Assembly (NCBI RefSeq): GCF_025736935.1
Contig: NZ_CP107048.1
Span: forward strand, 1,997,501-2,061,500
Source: Qipengyuania sp. SS22
Lineage (GTDB): Bacteria; Pseudomonadota; Alphaproteobacteria; Sphingomonadales; Sphingomonadaceae
Direction of reading: 5' to 3'
Length of the DNA: 64,000 nucleotides
Part shown: positions 40,490-49,344 of the stretch, piece by piece
How the letters are laid out: every line of letters starts with the position of its first letter
Position numbering within the stretch: position 1 is the first letter of the stretch
Translations under genes and position numbers: made by a program
Notes under the pieces: model-generated
The model's database searches: none
Told to the model about the DNA's origin: nothing
What the model saw: only the letters and a program-made list of their open reading frames with translations

Positions 40490-41602
40490 ATGCGGAAATT
40501 CGTCATAGGAATGGCGATGGCCTCTACGGCCCTTGCATCGCCTGCCCTGGCAAAAGACGACAGCTGGTATATCGGTGCCGAATTCGGCTCGATGCTTGTC
40601 GAAGATGCCGATTTCGACATCAATGATACGGCCGAAGCGCACGAAGTCAGCCATGACTTCGGCTTCGACGGCGGTGGCTACGTTGGCTACGACTTCGGCG
40701 GTTTCCGTCTGGAAGCCGAAGTCAGCTATCGCCAAGCCGACATCGATGGTATCACGGTCGGTGCGCCTGGCCTGACCTACGGTCCCGGCTCGGTTGCTCC
40801 AGCAGGCTTTTACGATGTTGGCGGTGACGTCAACGCGCTTTCGTTCATGCTCAATGGCTTGCTGGACTTCGGTCCGGAGGACAGCCTGCAGGGCTATGTC
40901 GGTGGCGGTGTTGGTGTTGCTCGTACCAGCTACGAAGTGACCCCCTACTCAAACTTCACATCGTCGATCGATGATTCGGACAGTGGTCTTGCTTGGCAGG
41001 TTCTGGCTGGCGTGCGCGCTCCGCTGACCGACAATGTCGATGTCGGCCTGCGCTATCGTTACTTCAACGCGGAAAGCGTGGAACTGGTCGATCTGGGCGG
41101 CAACTCGCTGGAAGATACCTTCACCAGCCACTCGCTGATGGGTACGCTCGAATTCAACTTCGGTGAACCGGCTGCTCCGCCGCCGCCGCCGCCGCCGCCC
41201 CCGCCGCCGCCTCCCCCGCCGCCTCCGCCCCCGCCGCCGCCGGCGCCGGTCTGCGAGACGGGTCCGTACATTGTCTTCTTCAACTGGGACAAATCGGACA
41301 TTACTCCGGAAGCAGCGACGATCCTCGACAACGCGGTTTCGGCCTACGCCAACTGCGGCACCGCCGCAGTCATGCTGGCCGGTCACACCGACCGTTCGGG
41401 TTCGACGACCTACAATATGGGTCTCGCCGAGCGTCGTAACGCCTCGGTCCGTGGTTACCTGAGCTCGCGCGGTATTCCGGATACCCGGATTACCAGCGAA
41501 GCCTTCGGTGAATCGCAGCCGCGCGTTCCGACTGCAGACGGTGTTCGCGAACTGCAGAACCGTCGCGTCGAAATCACTTACGGTCCGGGTTCGGGCATGT
41601 AA
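40490..41602 (+). CDS. OmpA-family outer-membrane protein with a 22-proline linker
   Basis: The 370-residue protein has a signal peptide (ending ASPALA), an N-terminal eight-strand barrel (about residues 25-225), a proline-only linker of 22 consecutive residues followed by Ala-Pro, and a C-terminal OmpA domain (about 255-370) with the peptidoglycan-binding signature NMGLAERRNASVRGYLSSRG and VMLAGHTDRSG. The domain tethers the outer membrane to the cell wall. Synonymous codons favour GGT, GGC and CGT, as in highly expressed genes. It has its own promoter and terminator and is thus monocistronic. Translation of the linker probably needs EF-P. Confidence 0.9.
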   Translation: MRKFVIGMAMASTALASPALAKDDSWYIGAEFGSMLVEDADFDINDTAEAHEVSHDFGFDGGGYVGYDFGGFRLEAEVSYRQADIDGITVGAPGLTYGPGSVAPAGFYDVGGDVNALSFMLNGLLDFGPEDSLQGYVGGGVGVARTSYEVTPYSNFTSSIDDSDSGLAWQVLAGVRAPLTDNVDVGLRYRYFNAESVELVDLGGNSLEDTFTSHSLMGTLEFNFGEPAAPPPPPPPPPPPPPPPPPPPPPPAPVCETGPYIVFFNWDKSDITPEAATILDNAVSAYANCGTAAVMLAGHTDRSGSTTYNMGLAERRNASVRGYLSSRGIPDTRITSEAFGESQPRVPTADGVRELQNRRVEITYGPGSGM

Positions 41603-41627
41603 GCGAGGCGACACGCCAAAAAACATG

Positions 41628-41657
41628 AAAGGGGCCGGAGCGATCCGGCCCCTTTTT
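41628..41657 (+). terminator. Rho-independent terminator after the OmpA-family gene
   Basis: GGGGCCGG (41631-41638) pairs with CCGGCCCC (41645-41652) around AGCGAT, and TTTTT follows directly. A clear, strong intrinsic terminator 28 bases after the stop codon. Confidence 0.88.
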
Positions 41658-41699
41658 CGTTGGCTAGAGAAGATCGCTGTTCAATTCGAAAGGATCGTC

Positions 41700-42227
41700 A
41701 TGTCATCCCGTCTTCTGTTGCCCTCGCTCGCCGCCCTGCTCATTGCAGGTTGCACTACGGTCGACGACCTGCCGAGCAACCGCGTTGGCGAAACAACACT
41801 GTATTTTGCCAACGGGCTGCCCGCGGGCACCGTCCAATTGTTGAGCAACGGCCAGACCGTTTCAGTTGCGATCGCCGCAGTCGGTATGTCGCAGGGCGAG
41901 CATGGGTTCCACCTGCATACCACAGGTGCGTGTACCGCCCCCGACTTTACCAGCGCCGGCGGTCACCTCAACCCGGGCATGGCCACGCATGGCGCGATGT
42001 CGCCCGGCGGGAAGCATCTGGGCGACATGCCAAACCTGACCATTGGCGCCAACCGCACCGGCACGGCCGAGGTCGCCCTGGACGGCGATGCCCGCGATGT
42101 GATCGATGATATCTTCGACGCCGATGGTACGGCCGTCGTCGTTCACGCAGGCGCCGACGATTACCGCACCGATCCCGCCGGCGACGCCGGCGCCCGGATT
42201 GCCTGCGGAGTGTTGAAGCCGGTCTAG
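41700..42227 (+). CDS. sodC: Copper/zinc superoxide dismutase-like lipoprotein
   Basis: The 175-residue product has a lipoprotein signal (MSSRLLLPSLAALLIAGC) and the SOD Cu/Zn fold, with copper/zinc ligands in GFHLHTTGAC, GGHLNPGMATHG and VVVHAGADDY, and the zinc Asp in KHLGDMPNLT. Two cysteines for the intramolecular disulfide are in TGAC and ARIACGV. Such enzymes destroy superoxide in the periplasm or at the outer membrane. The start ATG 41700 directly precedes the signal sequence. Its stop overlaps the convergent MFS gene by four bases. Confidence 0.88.
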   Translation: MSSRLLLPSLAALLIAGCTTVDDLPSNRVGETTLYFANGLPAGTVQLLSNGQTVSVAIAAVGMSQGEHGFHLHTTGACTAPDFTSAGGHLNPGMATHGAMSPGGKHLGDMPNLTIGANRTGTAEVALDGDARDVIDDIFDADGTAVVVHAGADDYRTDPAGDAGARIACGVLKPV

Positions 42228-43813
42228 ATCGGCTCGCCAGCCGCGCGGGCGCGTTCGACCACGCTTGCCGCTGCCTGCGGCACCAGTTTCAGCGCAGCGA
42301 TCAGCAGGACCAGCCCGAACGGGGCGGCGACCAGCGTCGACAGCACGCCAAGCGACAGATCATCGCCATTGGTGGCCGAGACATAGCCCGCCATGAACGG
42401 ACCAAGGCCCAGCCCGATGAGGGTTGTCGCAAGGAAGAAGGTGGCGGTTGCCAGCCCGCGCATACGCGGCAGCACCAGAGCCTGGCTCGATGCGGCAGCG
42501 GCCCCCAGCGCCGCAGCGCTGAGCATTTGCGCCAGGAATGCCCCGATATAGAACAGCACGACATCGTCGGTCGTATAGGCCATCCACATGGCGGGTAGCG
42601 GCGTTACCAGCCCGAACAGGATGACCCACACGCGCCCTGCGGGACGACGTTCGAGCAGGTGGTCGGCCATACGCCCCCCGAGGATTACGCCAAGGAAACC
42701 CGCGACTGCCGCGGGCGCGCCGAGGAACCAGCCAAGATCGGTCTTGTTTACGCCCAGCGCGCGCTCGGCATAGGGCGCGCCCCAATAGGAGGCGGCATAG
42801 GCGGTGAAGGCGACCGTCCCGTAGCCGAGGACAATACACAGGAATGCAGGCGAGCCCCAGGTCAGCTTGAAGGTCGGCAGGTCGCGCGCGCGCAACCCCA
42901 TCGCCCAGCTGAAAACAGCGTAATAGCCGACGCCCAGAAACAGCCATTGTTCGAACACGCCCGTGAGGCGCCACAGCGTCCAGGCGAGCGCCGCAAAGAA
43001 GGCCGCCCCCAGCAGGTTCAGCATCAGTGCCCCGGTCCCGCGCGCAGCGGCTCCGAAGATCGTGAAGGGCGGAATGACCTGGAAAAGCTCGCGGAAGAAG
43101 CCGCGGAAGGGTTCCGGGTCCTCTGGCGTGATCAGACCGTCGATCGCGCCGCGCACCGGTTCGCGCAGCGTCAGCACCCAGAGTGCCAGCGCAAGCCCCG
43201 GAAGCCCAACCGAAAGGAAGGCCGCCTGCCAACCGACCAGCCCCAGCGGACCGCCATCGGGATAGGCCGCGTTCCAGTTCTCGACCACCAGACCGCCGAT
43301 CAGCAGCGAGATGCCGCCACCGATATAAAGGCCCGACGAATAGATCGCGAGGGCAGTGGCGCGCAGGCGTGCCGGAAACCAGTCGGAGATGAGCGAATAC
43401 GCCGAAGGGCTGGCGGTTGCCTCGCCCACGCCCACGCCGATCCGCGCCACGGTCAGCGTCGTCCCGTTTTTCGCGAAGCCGGACAGCGCGGTCATGGTCG
43501 ACCACAGCGCCAGGCCGATGCTCATCAGGCGGATGCGTTTCCAGCTGTCCGCGAGCCTGCCGAGCGGAATTCCGAAGAGCGCGTAGAAGACGGCAAAGGC
43601 AGTGCCGTAGAGAAACCCGAGATAGTCATCCTCGACACCGAGGTCGGCCTTGATATCATTGGCCAGGATCGAGAGGATCTGGCGGTCGATGAAGTTCAGG
43701 ACATAGATCAGGACCAGAACGCTGAGGGCATACCAACTGTATGCCGGGACCTTGTCCGCCCCGACGCCGGTTTCTGCTTCGGTCGGCGCGGCGGCATCGG
43801 TGGCTTCGCTCAA
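42224..43813 (-). CDS. MFS transporter (Spinster-like)
   Basis: The 529-residue protein has 12 predicted transmembrane helices and MFS signatures: LIYVLNFIDRQILSILANDIKADLG at the first helix, GIPLGRLADSWKRIRLM (motif A) and GVGEATASPSAYSLISDWFPARLRATA between helices 4 and 5. This sequence type is close to the Spns/Spinster-like MFS of proteobacteria. The substrate is not deducible. Start is a TTG at 43813, seven bases after GGAG and four bases after the queC stop, so it is co-transcribed with queC. Confidence 0.88.
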   Translation of the reverse strand: MSEATDAAAPTEAETGVGADKVPAYSWYALSVLVLIYVLNFIDRQILSILANDIKADLGVEDDYLGFLYGTAFAVFYALFGIPLGRLADSWKRIRLMSIGLALWSTMTALSGFAKNGTTLTVARIGVGVGEATASPSAYSLISDWFPARLRATALAIYSSGLYIGGGISLLIGGLVVENWNAAYPDGGPLGLVGWQAAFLSVGLPGLALALWVLTLREPVRGAIDGLITPEDPEPFRGFFRELFQVIPPFTIFGAAARGTGALMLNLLGAAFFAALAWTLWRLTGVFEQWLFLGVGYYAVFSWAMGLRARDLPTFKLTWGSPAFLCIVLGYGTVAFTAYAASYWGAPYAERALGVNKTDLGWFLGAPAAVAGFLGVILGGRMADHLLERRPAGRVWVILFGLVTPLPAMWMAYTTDDVVLFYIGAFLAQMLSAAALGAAAASSQALVLPRMRGLATATFFLATTLIGLGLGPFMAGYVSATNGDDLSLGVLSTLVAAPFGLVLLIAALKLVPQAAASVVERARAAGEPI

Positions 43814-43817
43814 ATCC

Positions 43818-44531
43818 CTACTCCGTCAGTTCAGGGGCATCCGTGGAATAGGGGGTGGTATCGACAAGGCCCGCCTCGGCAAAGCCTTTTCGCCGCAAGC
43901 GACAGGAATCGCAGGCACCGCAGGCAAGTCCCTCTGCGGTCGGGTCGTAGCAGGACCAGCTCCAGGCCGGATCGAGACCCAACCGATGGCATTCGCGCGC
44001 GATGTCCGCCTTGGCCATATGCTGGAGCGGCGCATGGATTGCGAAGGGTGCTCCCTCGACCCCCTGCTTGGTCCCCAGCCGCGCGGTCTCTGAAAAGCTG
44101 GCGATGAATTCGGGGCGGCAATCGGGGTAGCCGGAATAGTCGAGCGCGTTCACGCCGATGAAAATGTCGCGCGAGGCCGCGGTTTCGGCAAAGGCCGTGG
44201 TCAGCGCGAGGAACACGAGATTGCGCGCAGGCACATAGGTCACCGGGATATCGCCGCCGTCAACGCCGGTCTTGGGCACATCGATATCGTCGGTCAGCGC
44301 CGATCCGCCGAACCGGCGCAGGTCGAGGGGCAGTTCGACATGGCGGGCTACCCCGAGCCTGGCTGCGATGGCGCGGGCGGATTCCAGTTCACGCACATGA
44401 CGCTGGCCATAGTCGATCGTCAGTACGTGCAGGGCATGGCCGCGTTCGCGCGCGATGGCGGCGGTGACCATGGAATCGAGCCCGCCCGAAAGCAGGATAA
44501 CGGCGGGTCCGGAAGGATCGGCTTTACTCAT
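43818..44531 (-). CDS. queC: 7-cyano-7-deazaguanine synthase
   Basis: QueC converts 7-carboxy-7-deazaguanine to preQ0 with ATP and ammonia, in the pathway to queuosine-modified tRNA. The 237-residue product has the PP-loop ATP motif SGGLDSM, the segments TIDYGQRHVREL and VPARNLVFLALTTAFAE, and the zinc-binding cysteines WSCYDPTAEGLACGACDSC. It heads a two-gene unit with the MFS transporter. GluQ at 23.4-24.3 kb uses queuosine in tRNA-Asp, so the pathway's product and use are both represented in the window. Confidence 0.95.
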   Translation of the reverse strand: MSKADPSGPAVILLSGGLDSMVTAAIARERGHALHVLTIDYGQRHVRELESARAIAARLGVARHVELPLDLRRFGGSALTDDIDVPKTGVDGGDIPVTYVPARNLVFLALTTAFAETAASRDIFIGVNALDYSGYPDCRPEFIASFSETARLGTKQGVEGAPFAIHAPLQHMAKADIARECHRLGLDPAWSWSCYDPTAEGLACGACDSCRLRRKGFAEAGLVDTTPYSTDAPELTE

Positions 44532-44575
44532 GGCTGTCCGCTATGCGCGAACGCAGTGGCCTGCAAGTCGAGCGA

Positions 44576-44977
44576 TTAATCGCAGCTGCCCGTCCGGCGC
44601 GCTTCGGCGGTAAACTGGAAGGGCTTGCCGCCGGCGATCCCCTGGCTGTCGATCTGGACCAGCGTGTCGGATTCCTTGCGAATATGCGTGCGGCCATAGC
44701 CATTGCCGCGGCAGGTATATTGAACCGTCGTCTCATCCGCCGAGTTCTCGACTACGAACCGGTTGCAGGTGCTGTCGGGGTGGCGCAACTGGATCAGTTC
44801 ACGCCCGGTGCGCACGCATATCTTGCGCACCGACCCGCCATCGCGCGAGCGGACTTCCCACCCGCCATGCGTGAGCGTGTCGAGCATCGCCAACGATGCC
44901 TGCGCGACGACCGGCGCGGCCAGAAGTGCAACCGGCGTGGCCAGCGCTGTAAACAGGAAAGCTCGTGTGCGAGCCAT
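44576..44977 (-). CDS. Small periplasmic protein (DUF3617-like)
   Basis: The 133-residue protein has an N-terminal signal sequence (MARTRAFLFTALATPVALLAAPVVAQA) and a short domain with a pair of cysteines (KICVRTGRELIQLRHPDSTCNRF) and a second pair (YTCRGNGYG and TGSC), consistent with the DUF3617-type periplasmic fold with disulfides. The function is unknown. I start at ATG 44977; the frame is open further upstream but the extra stretch is not convincing. It lies 44 bases downstream of the start of queC on the same strand and is upstream of it in transcription. Confidence 0.6.
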   Translation of the reverse strand: MARTRAFLFTALATPVALLAAPVVAQASLAMLDTLTHGGWEVRSRDGGSVRKICVRTGRELIQLRHPDSTCNRFVVENSADETTVQYTCRGNGYGRTHIRKESDTLVQIDSQGIAGGKPFQFTAEARRTGSCD

Positions 44978-45090
44978 AGGAGAGGTGACCTTTCGTCGGC
45001 GAAACCAGTCGCGTTCGTGATTCGGTATCGATACGCCAGATGTAATACAGGAAATTGTCAGCGCAGCGTTGTACGGCAACGACACGCCGG

Positions 45091-46005
45091 TCAGACGTCG
45101 ATGGCGAACTGCCTGGAACAGAATGCGCAATCGACCAGGACGATCCCGTTTTCGTCGCGCATGTCGACGCGCTGATCTTCGGGAAACCGCTCAAGAACGT
45201 CGCGATAATGCTCGACCGAGCAGCGGCATCCGCGCTCGATCGCCGCACCACGCTGGATGCGGACCTCGTCCTCCTCGTGGAACAGACGCCAGGCAATCGC
45301 CTCGAGCGACAGTCCGTCATCGAGCAATTCGTCATGGCGCAGCGATCCGGAAAGGATGGCGACATGCTCCCACTCAGGATGGTCGAGCTGGCTGTGCAGG
45401 CGTTCGCGCCCCTCTTCGCCCGAGGGCAGATGCTGCACCAGCATCCCTGCCGCACGCACGCCCGCTTCGTCCGAGCGCACCGCGCAGCGGATCAGCGTGG
45501 GCACCTGTTCGGACTGGTGGAAATAGCGCTCGCAGGCTTCGGCGAGGCTGTCGCCTTCGAGCGGCACGATACCCTGATACCGCCCCTTGTCGCCGGCAAG
45601 GTCGAAGGTGATCGCGAGATACCCCTTGCCGAACAGCGCAAAAAGCGAGGGGTTCGCGCCCAGCTCGGCAAGCTTGGCCGGGTCGAAATCGACATAACCG
45701 CGCAATTCGCCGCCCTTGTAGTCGCAGACCAGCAGGCTGACCGCCCCGGCCTCGGTCTGCGCCTGCATCGTGACCTGCGAGCCATCCTCCTTGACCAACC
45801 CGCCCATCAGCACCGCAAGCACCAGTGCTTCGGCAAGCAGATGGGTGATCGGGGGCGGATAGTCATGCGCGGCGAGGATCTGGTCCAGCGTGTGGTCGAG
45901 CCGCACCAACCGGCCGCGGGCATTGCGGGTGGGAATGGCGAAGGCCAGCAGGCGGCCCGCGTGGGTCTCTTCGGTCATGTCGGGAGTAGCGTTCATCGCC
46001 GCCAT
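45091..46005 (-). CDS. hslO: Redox-regulated chaperone Hsp33
   Basis: Hsp33 is a holdase that is switched on when oxidation releases zinc from a four-cysteine centre. The protein (304 residues from ATG 46005) has the N-terminal substrate-binding domain (about 1-220) and the C-terminal zinc centre with RCxC and CAFC motifs (ERGCRCSVEHYRD and LVDCAFCSRQF), so all four cysteines are present. The start is uncertain: ATG 46005 (MAAMNATPDMTEE), ATG 45996 or a TTG at 46023. It precedes the arg genes' 3' ends by about 40 bases and is on the same strand as argF-argD, so read-through from them is possible. Confidence 0.93.
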   Translation of the reverse strand: MAAMNATPDMTEETHAGRLLAFAIPTRNARGRLVRLDHTLDQILAAHDYPPPITHLLAEALVLAVLMGGLVKEDGSQVTMQAQTEAGAVSLLVCDYKGGELRGYVDFDPAKLAELGANPSLFALFGKGYLAITFDLAGDKGRYQGIVPLEGDSLAEACERYFHQSEQVPTLIRCAVRSDEAGVRAAGMLVQHLPSGEEGRERLHSQLDHPEWEHVAILSGSLRHDELLDDGLSLEAIAWRLFHEEDEVRIQRGAAIERGCRCSVEHYRDVLERFPEDQRVDMRDENGIVLVDCAFCSRQFAIDV

Positions 46006-46047
46006 ATGGGGCGCGTTCGCCAAAATGGTAGAGTGCGGCCAACGCGG

Positions 46048-46971
46048 TCAGATTTTGTCGAAACACCACAACAGGACCGACTTCTGCGCGTGGATCCGGT
46101 TCTCGGCCTCATCGAATACGACCGAGCTATCGCCTTCGAAGACCTCTTCGGTCACTTCGTCGCCGACATGCGCTGGAAGGCAGTGCAGGAACTTCGCTTC
46201 CGGCTTGGCCGAAGCCATCAATCCGCTCGAGACCTGAAACGGCGCCATGGCGGCGAGCTTGTTGTGGACATGCTCCTGCCCCATCGAGACCCAGGTATCG
46301 GTGACGATGATGTCGGCCCCCGTGGCCGCCTCCTGCGCATCCTGCGTCAGCGTAACGGTGGACCCCGCCGCGCGTGCCAATTCGACGAATTCCGCTTCGG
46401 GCTCGTAGCCTTGCGGCGTGCCGATGCGAACGTTGAACTTCATCAACGCAGCGGCTTCGAGGATCGAATGCAGGACATTGTTGCCATCGCCCAGCCAGGC
46501 GAGTTCAAGCCCGGGCAACGCCTTGCCTTGTTCGATCATGGTCAAAAGGTCGGCGACGATCTGGCACGGATGCGAGCGATCGGTCAGCCCGTTGATCACC
46601 GGCACGCTGGCATGGCGCGCCATTTCCAGCGCCTTTTCGTGGTCGTCGGTGCGCAGCATGATCGCATCGACCATGCGGCTGAGCACACGCGCAGTATCGG
46701 CAATGCTTTCACCGCGGCCCAGCTGGGTGGTACCCGAATCGAGGATAAGCGCCGAACCGCCAAGCTGACGCATGGCGATGTCGAAGCTGACCCGCGTCCG
46801 GGTCGAGCTTTTCTCGAAGATCATGCCGAGCACGTGGCCCGCCAGCGGCGCATCCGCATCTGCCCGGCCCTTCGGCCAGACGGCGCGCGCCGCCTTGCGG
46901 TCCTGCGCGTCGTTGATCATGGCGGCGATCGCATCCCCGCCAGCGTCCGAGAGGTCGAGGAAATGCCGCAT
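46048..46971 (-). CDS. argF: Ornithine carbamoyltransferase
   Basis: ArgF condenses ornithine and carbamoyl phosphate to citrulline in arginine synthesis. The 307-residue protein has the carbamoyl-phosphate motif [12 protein letters not shown], the HPCQ element in [13 protein letters not shown] and the ornithine/CP site [14 protein letters not shown]. Length and order are normal. It lies 14 bases after argD on the same strand and forms an argD-argF operon with it; hslO follows at 43 bases. Confidence 0.95.
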   Translation of the reverse strand: MRHFLDLSDAGGDAIAAMINDAQDRKAARAVWPKGRADADAPLAGHVLGMIFEKSSTRTRVSFDIAMRQLGGSALILDSGTTQLGRGESIADTARVLSRMVDAIMLRTDDHEKALEMARHASVPVINGLTDRSHPCQIVADLLTMIEQGKALPGLELAWLGDGNNVLHSILEAAALMKFNVRIGTPQGYEPEAEFVELARAAGSTVTLTQDAQEAATGADIIVTDTWVSMGQEHVHNKLAAMAPFQVSSGLMASAKPEAKFLHCLPAHVGDEVTEEVFEGDSSVVFDEAENRIHAQKSVLLWCFDKI

Positions 46972-46985
46972 CGTCGCGCTCCTGA

Positions 46986-48173
46986 TCAGTTAGCCGGATC
47001 GTAGCTCGCGGCACCCGCCGAAAGCTTGTCGAAGAACTCGTCGAACTCGGCATCGCCGGCGACCAGCGGGGGCAGGACGCGCAGCGTATTGTCGCCTGCA
47101 GCCACTGTCAGCAACTGGTGATTGTCGCGCAGGTGGACGAAGAAGGGCCGGCTTTCGACCTTCATCTTGATGCCCAGCATCAGCCCCTTGCCGCGCACCA
47201 GTTCGAACAGTTCGGGATAATTACCGATGAACTGTTCAAGCCGCGTACGCAGCCGCTCGCCCTTCTCGGTAACCTCGGCGAGGAATTCGTCATTGGCGAC
47301 GGCTTCCATCACCGCCATCCCGGCTGCCATGCCGAGCGGGTTGCCGCCATAGGTCGAGCCGTGCGAGCCGAAGCCCATGCCGCGCGCCGCCTTTTCGGTG
47401 GCGAGGCAGGCGCCTAGCGGGAAGCCGCCGCCGATCCCCTTGGCGCTGGCCATGATGTCGGGTTCGATGCCGTAATGTTCATAGGCATAGAGCTTGCCCG
47501 TCCGGGCGACGCCGCACTGGACTTCGTCGAACACAAGCATCAGATCGTTCTCGTCGGCGAGTTGGCGCAGGCCGTGAATGAACTCGTCCGAACCGGGGCG
47601 GATGCCGCCTTCACCCTGGATCGGTTCGACCAGGAAGCCGGCGGTCTTATCGCTCATCAGCGATTTTGCATGGTCGAGATTGTCGAATTCGGCATATTGG
47701 AACCCGGCGAGCAAAGGGCGGAAGCCCTGATGCATCTTCTCCTGATTCGAGGCGCTGATCGTCGCCATCGTGCGTCCATGGAAAGCATTGGTGAAGGTGA
47801 TCAGCTCGGTCCGGTTGGCATCGCCATCGGCATGCTGGTGATAGGCGCGTGCAGCCTTGATCGCGGTTTCGACCGCCTCGGCGCCCGAATTGGTGAAGAA
47901 CACCGTATCGGCAAAGGTCTTGTCGACCAGCCGCTGCGCCAGCGCTTCGCCCTGCGGGCTGCCATAGAGGTTGGAGACGTGCATCAGCGTTTCGGCCTGG
48001 CGCTGGATCGCGCCGATCAGGCCGGCATGGCTGTGCCCCAGCAGGTTCACCGCGATGCCGCTGGCGAAGTCGAGATAGCGCGTGCCATCTTCGTCGATCA
48101 GGTGGCAATGCTCACCCTTGACCGGGCGCACCCCGCAGCGGGGGTAGACGGGCATCAGCGGTGAAATCGACAT
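46986..48173 (-). CDS. argD: Acetylornithine aminotransferase
   Basis: ArgD is a PLP aminotransferase making N-acetylornithine from the semialdehyde. The 395-residue product shows class III aminotransferase features: [32 protein letters not shown], the [14 protein letters not shown] cofactor-binding region and the PLP lysine in [19 protein letters not shown] 48173 ([12 protein letters not shown]) is the family-like start; the long open stretch upstream is not conserved. It leads the argD-argF pair, followed by hslO. Confidence 0.95.
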   Translation of the reverse strand: MSISPLMPVYPRCGVRPVKGEHCHLIDEDGTRYLDFASGIAVNLLGHSHAGLIGAIQRQAETLMHVSNLYGSPQGEALAQRLVDKTFADTVFFTNSGAEAVETAIKAARAYHQHADGDANRTELITFTNAFHGRTMATISASNQEKMHQGFRPLLAGFQYAEFDNLDHAKSLMSDKTAGFLVEPIQGEGGIRPGSDEFIHGLRQLADENDLMLVFDEVQCGVARTGKLYAYEHYGIEPDIMASAKGIGGGFPLGACLATEKAARGMGFGSHGSTYGGNPLGMAAGMAVMEAVANDEFLAEVTEKGERLRTRLEQFIGNYPELFELVRGKGLMLGIKMKVESRPFFVHLRDNHQLLTVAAGDNTLRVLPPLVAGDAEFDEFFDKLSAGAASYDPAN

Positions 48174-48314
48174 GGATCCTCCAGCGGCACCACGCGCGGG
48201 TGCGTTACTCGGGTGAAAGACAAATGGCGGTCCCTGGGGAACCGCCATCTGCGTGTTTGCCAGCGATCTATTGCGTCTCGCGTCCCGGGTCAAACCGGAT
48301 CGCGGGGCGCGGCC

Positions 48315-49100
48315 TCACTCCTGAACGGGAACGAGGTTGACCGCCGAATATTTGCCGCGTCGGTCGACTTCGAGGTCGAATTCGAAGCGTTCACCCTCGT
48401 TGATGCCGGCGAGACCGGACCGCTCTACCGCGCTGATGTGCACGAAAGCGTCGGGTTGGCCGTCATCGCGGGTGAGAAAGCCGAAGCCCTTCATCGAGTT
48501 GAAGAACTTGACCGTCCCGGTCGCCTTTTCGCCGGTAAGCTCGCGGCGCGGAGCACCGCCCGCATCGCCGCCGGGGGCACCGCCACCCGACTTCACGGGG
48601 ATCACGTCGCCCACGACCTGGAGGTCCTGAGCCGAAACCTTACCGCCTCGGTCGATAAGATTGAATTCGAGTTCCTGGCCTTCGGCGAGACCTTCGAGAC
48701 CGGCACGTTCGACCGCGCTGATGTGCACGAACACATCCTCGCCGCCGCCATCCTGCTGGATGAAGCCGAAGCCTTTCTGGCCGTTGAAGAATTTCACGGT
48801 ACCCTTGCCGGTACCCACGACCTGGGCGGGCATGCGGTTGAAACCGCCGCCACCGCCACCAGCGCCGCCACCGCCGCCGCGCGGGCCGCCGCCGAAGCCG
48901 CCTCCACCGCCGCGATTACCGCCGCCAAAGCCGCCACGGTCACCACCGCCGCCGCCGAACCGGTCGCCGCCGCGATCGTTGCGGAACGCATCATGCGGAG
49001 CGAAATCCGCCGGAGGGCCACCGCCGAAGCTGTCGAAACCCTCTTCCCCGAAACCGTCGCGCTTGTCCTTCCCGCGGCGGCGCCCTTTGTCGTAACCCAT
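48315..49100 (-). CDS. Double cold-shock protein with a glycine-rich (RGG-like) N-terminal region
   Basis: The 261-residue protein has an unusual N-terminal 100 residues, acidic then glycine/arginine-rich (GGGGGDRGGFGGGNRGGG runs), followed by two cold-shock domains in tandem (GTVKFFNGQKGFGFIQQD... and GTVKFFNSMKGFGFLTRD...), each with RNP1-like KGFGFI and RNP2-like VFVHISAV/AFVHISAV motifs. Cold-shock domains bind single-stranded RNA and melt secondary structure. ATG 49100 (MGYDKGRRRGK) is the chosen start; the long 5' leader on the minus strand could hold a cold-responsive element. The Gly-rich part is encoded by GGC/GGN-type repeats. Confidence 0.88.
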   Translation of the reverse strand: MGYDKGRRRGKDKRDGFGEEGFDSFGGGPPADFAPHDAFRNDRGGDRFGGGGGDRGGFGGGNRGGGGGFGGGPRGGGGGAGGGGGGFNRMPAQVVGTGKGTVKFFNGQKGFGFIQQDGGGEDVFVHISAVERAGLEGLAEGQELEFNLIDRGGKVSAQDLQVVGDVIPVKSGGGAPGGDAGGAPRRELTGEKATGTVKFFNSMKGFGFLTRDDGQPDAFVHISAVERSGLAGINEGERFEFDLEVDRRGKYSAVNLVPVQE

Positions 49101-49344
49101 AACTCGAACAATACCTTGTCGTGCAGTCCGCAATCAGAAGTCACCGGGACGGAGAACTGCATCCTGTTCCGGCGCGGACGGGCACAAAACCCACCCTCAG
49201 GCCATCATCATAGCGTGAAAGATAGCTACGCGCGAATGATTTAGCCTGAGGGACCAGCAAAGCGCGGAATTGTGACATTTTCGCAAAGCGGATGGGCGTC
49301 GATCCTGTCTTGAATGCGTCCGGCTGCTACGGCAGGGAGTTTCC

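Noticed and set aside
46048..46971. Valine instead of arginine after HCLPAH in ornithine carbamoyltransferase as a lost key residue
   Set aside because: The position varies between families of OTCase; the catalytic STRTR, HPCQ and HCLP motifs are complete.
48315..49100. Gly-rich region of the cold-shock gene read as a tandem DNA repeat or a Pro/Ala-rich protein on the other strand
   Set aside because: The coding frame contains two intact cold-shock domains downstream on the minus strand, so the repeats are a coding low-complexity region, not an independent repeat locus.
49101..49344. Manganese (yybP-ykoY) riboswitch in front of the TerC gene
   Set aside because: Only a 9-bp inverted repeat is visible; the conserved core sequence of the riboswitch was not found.
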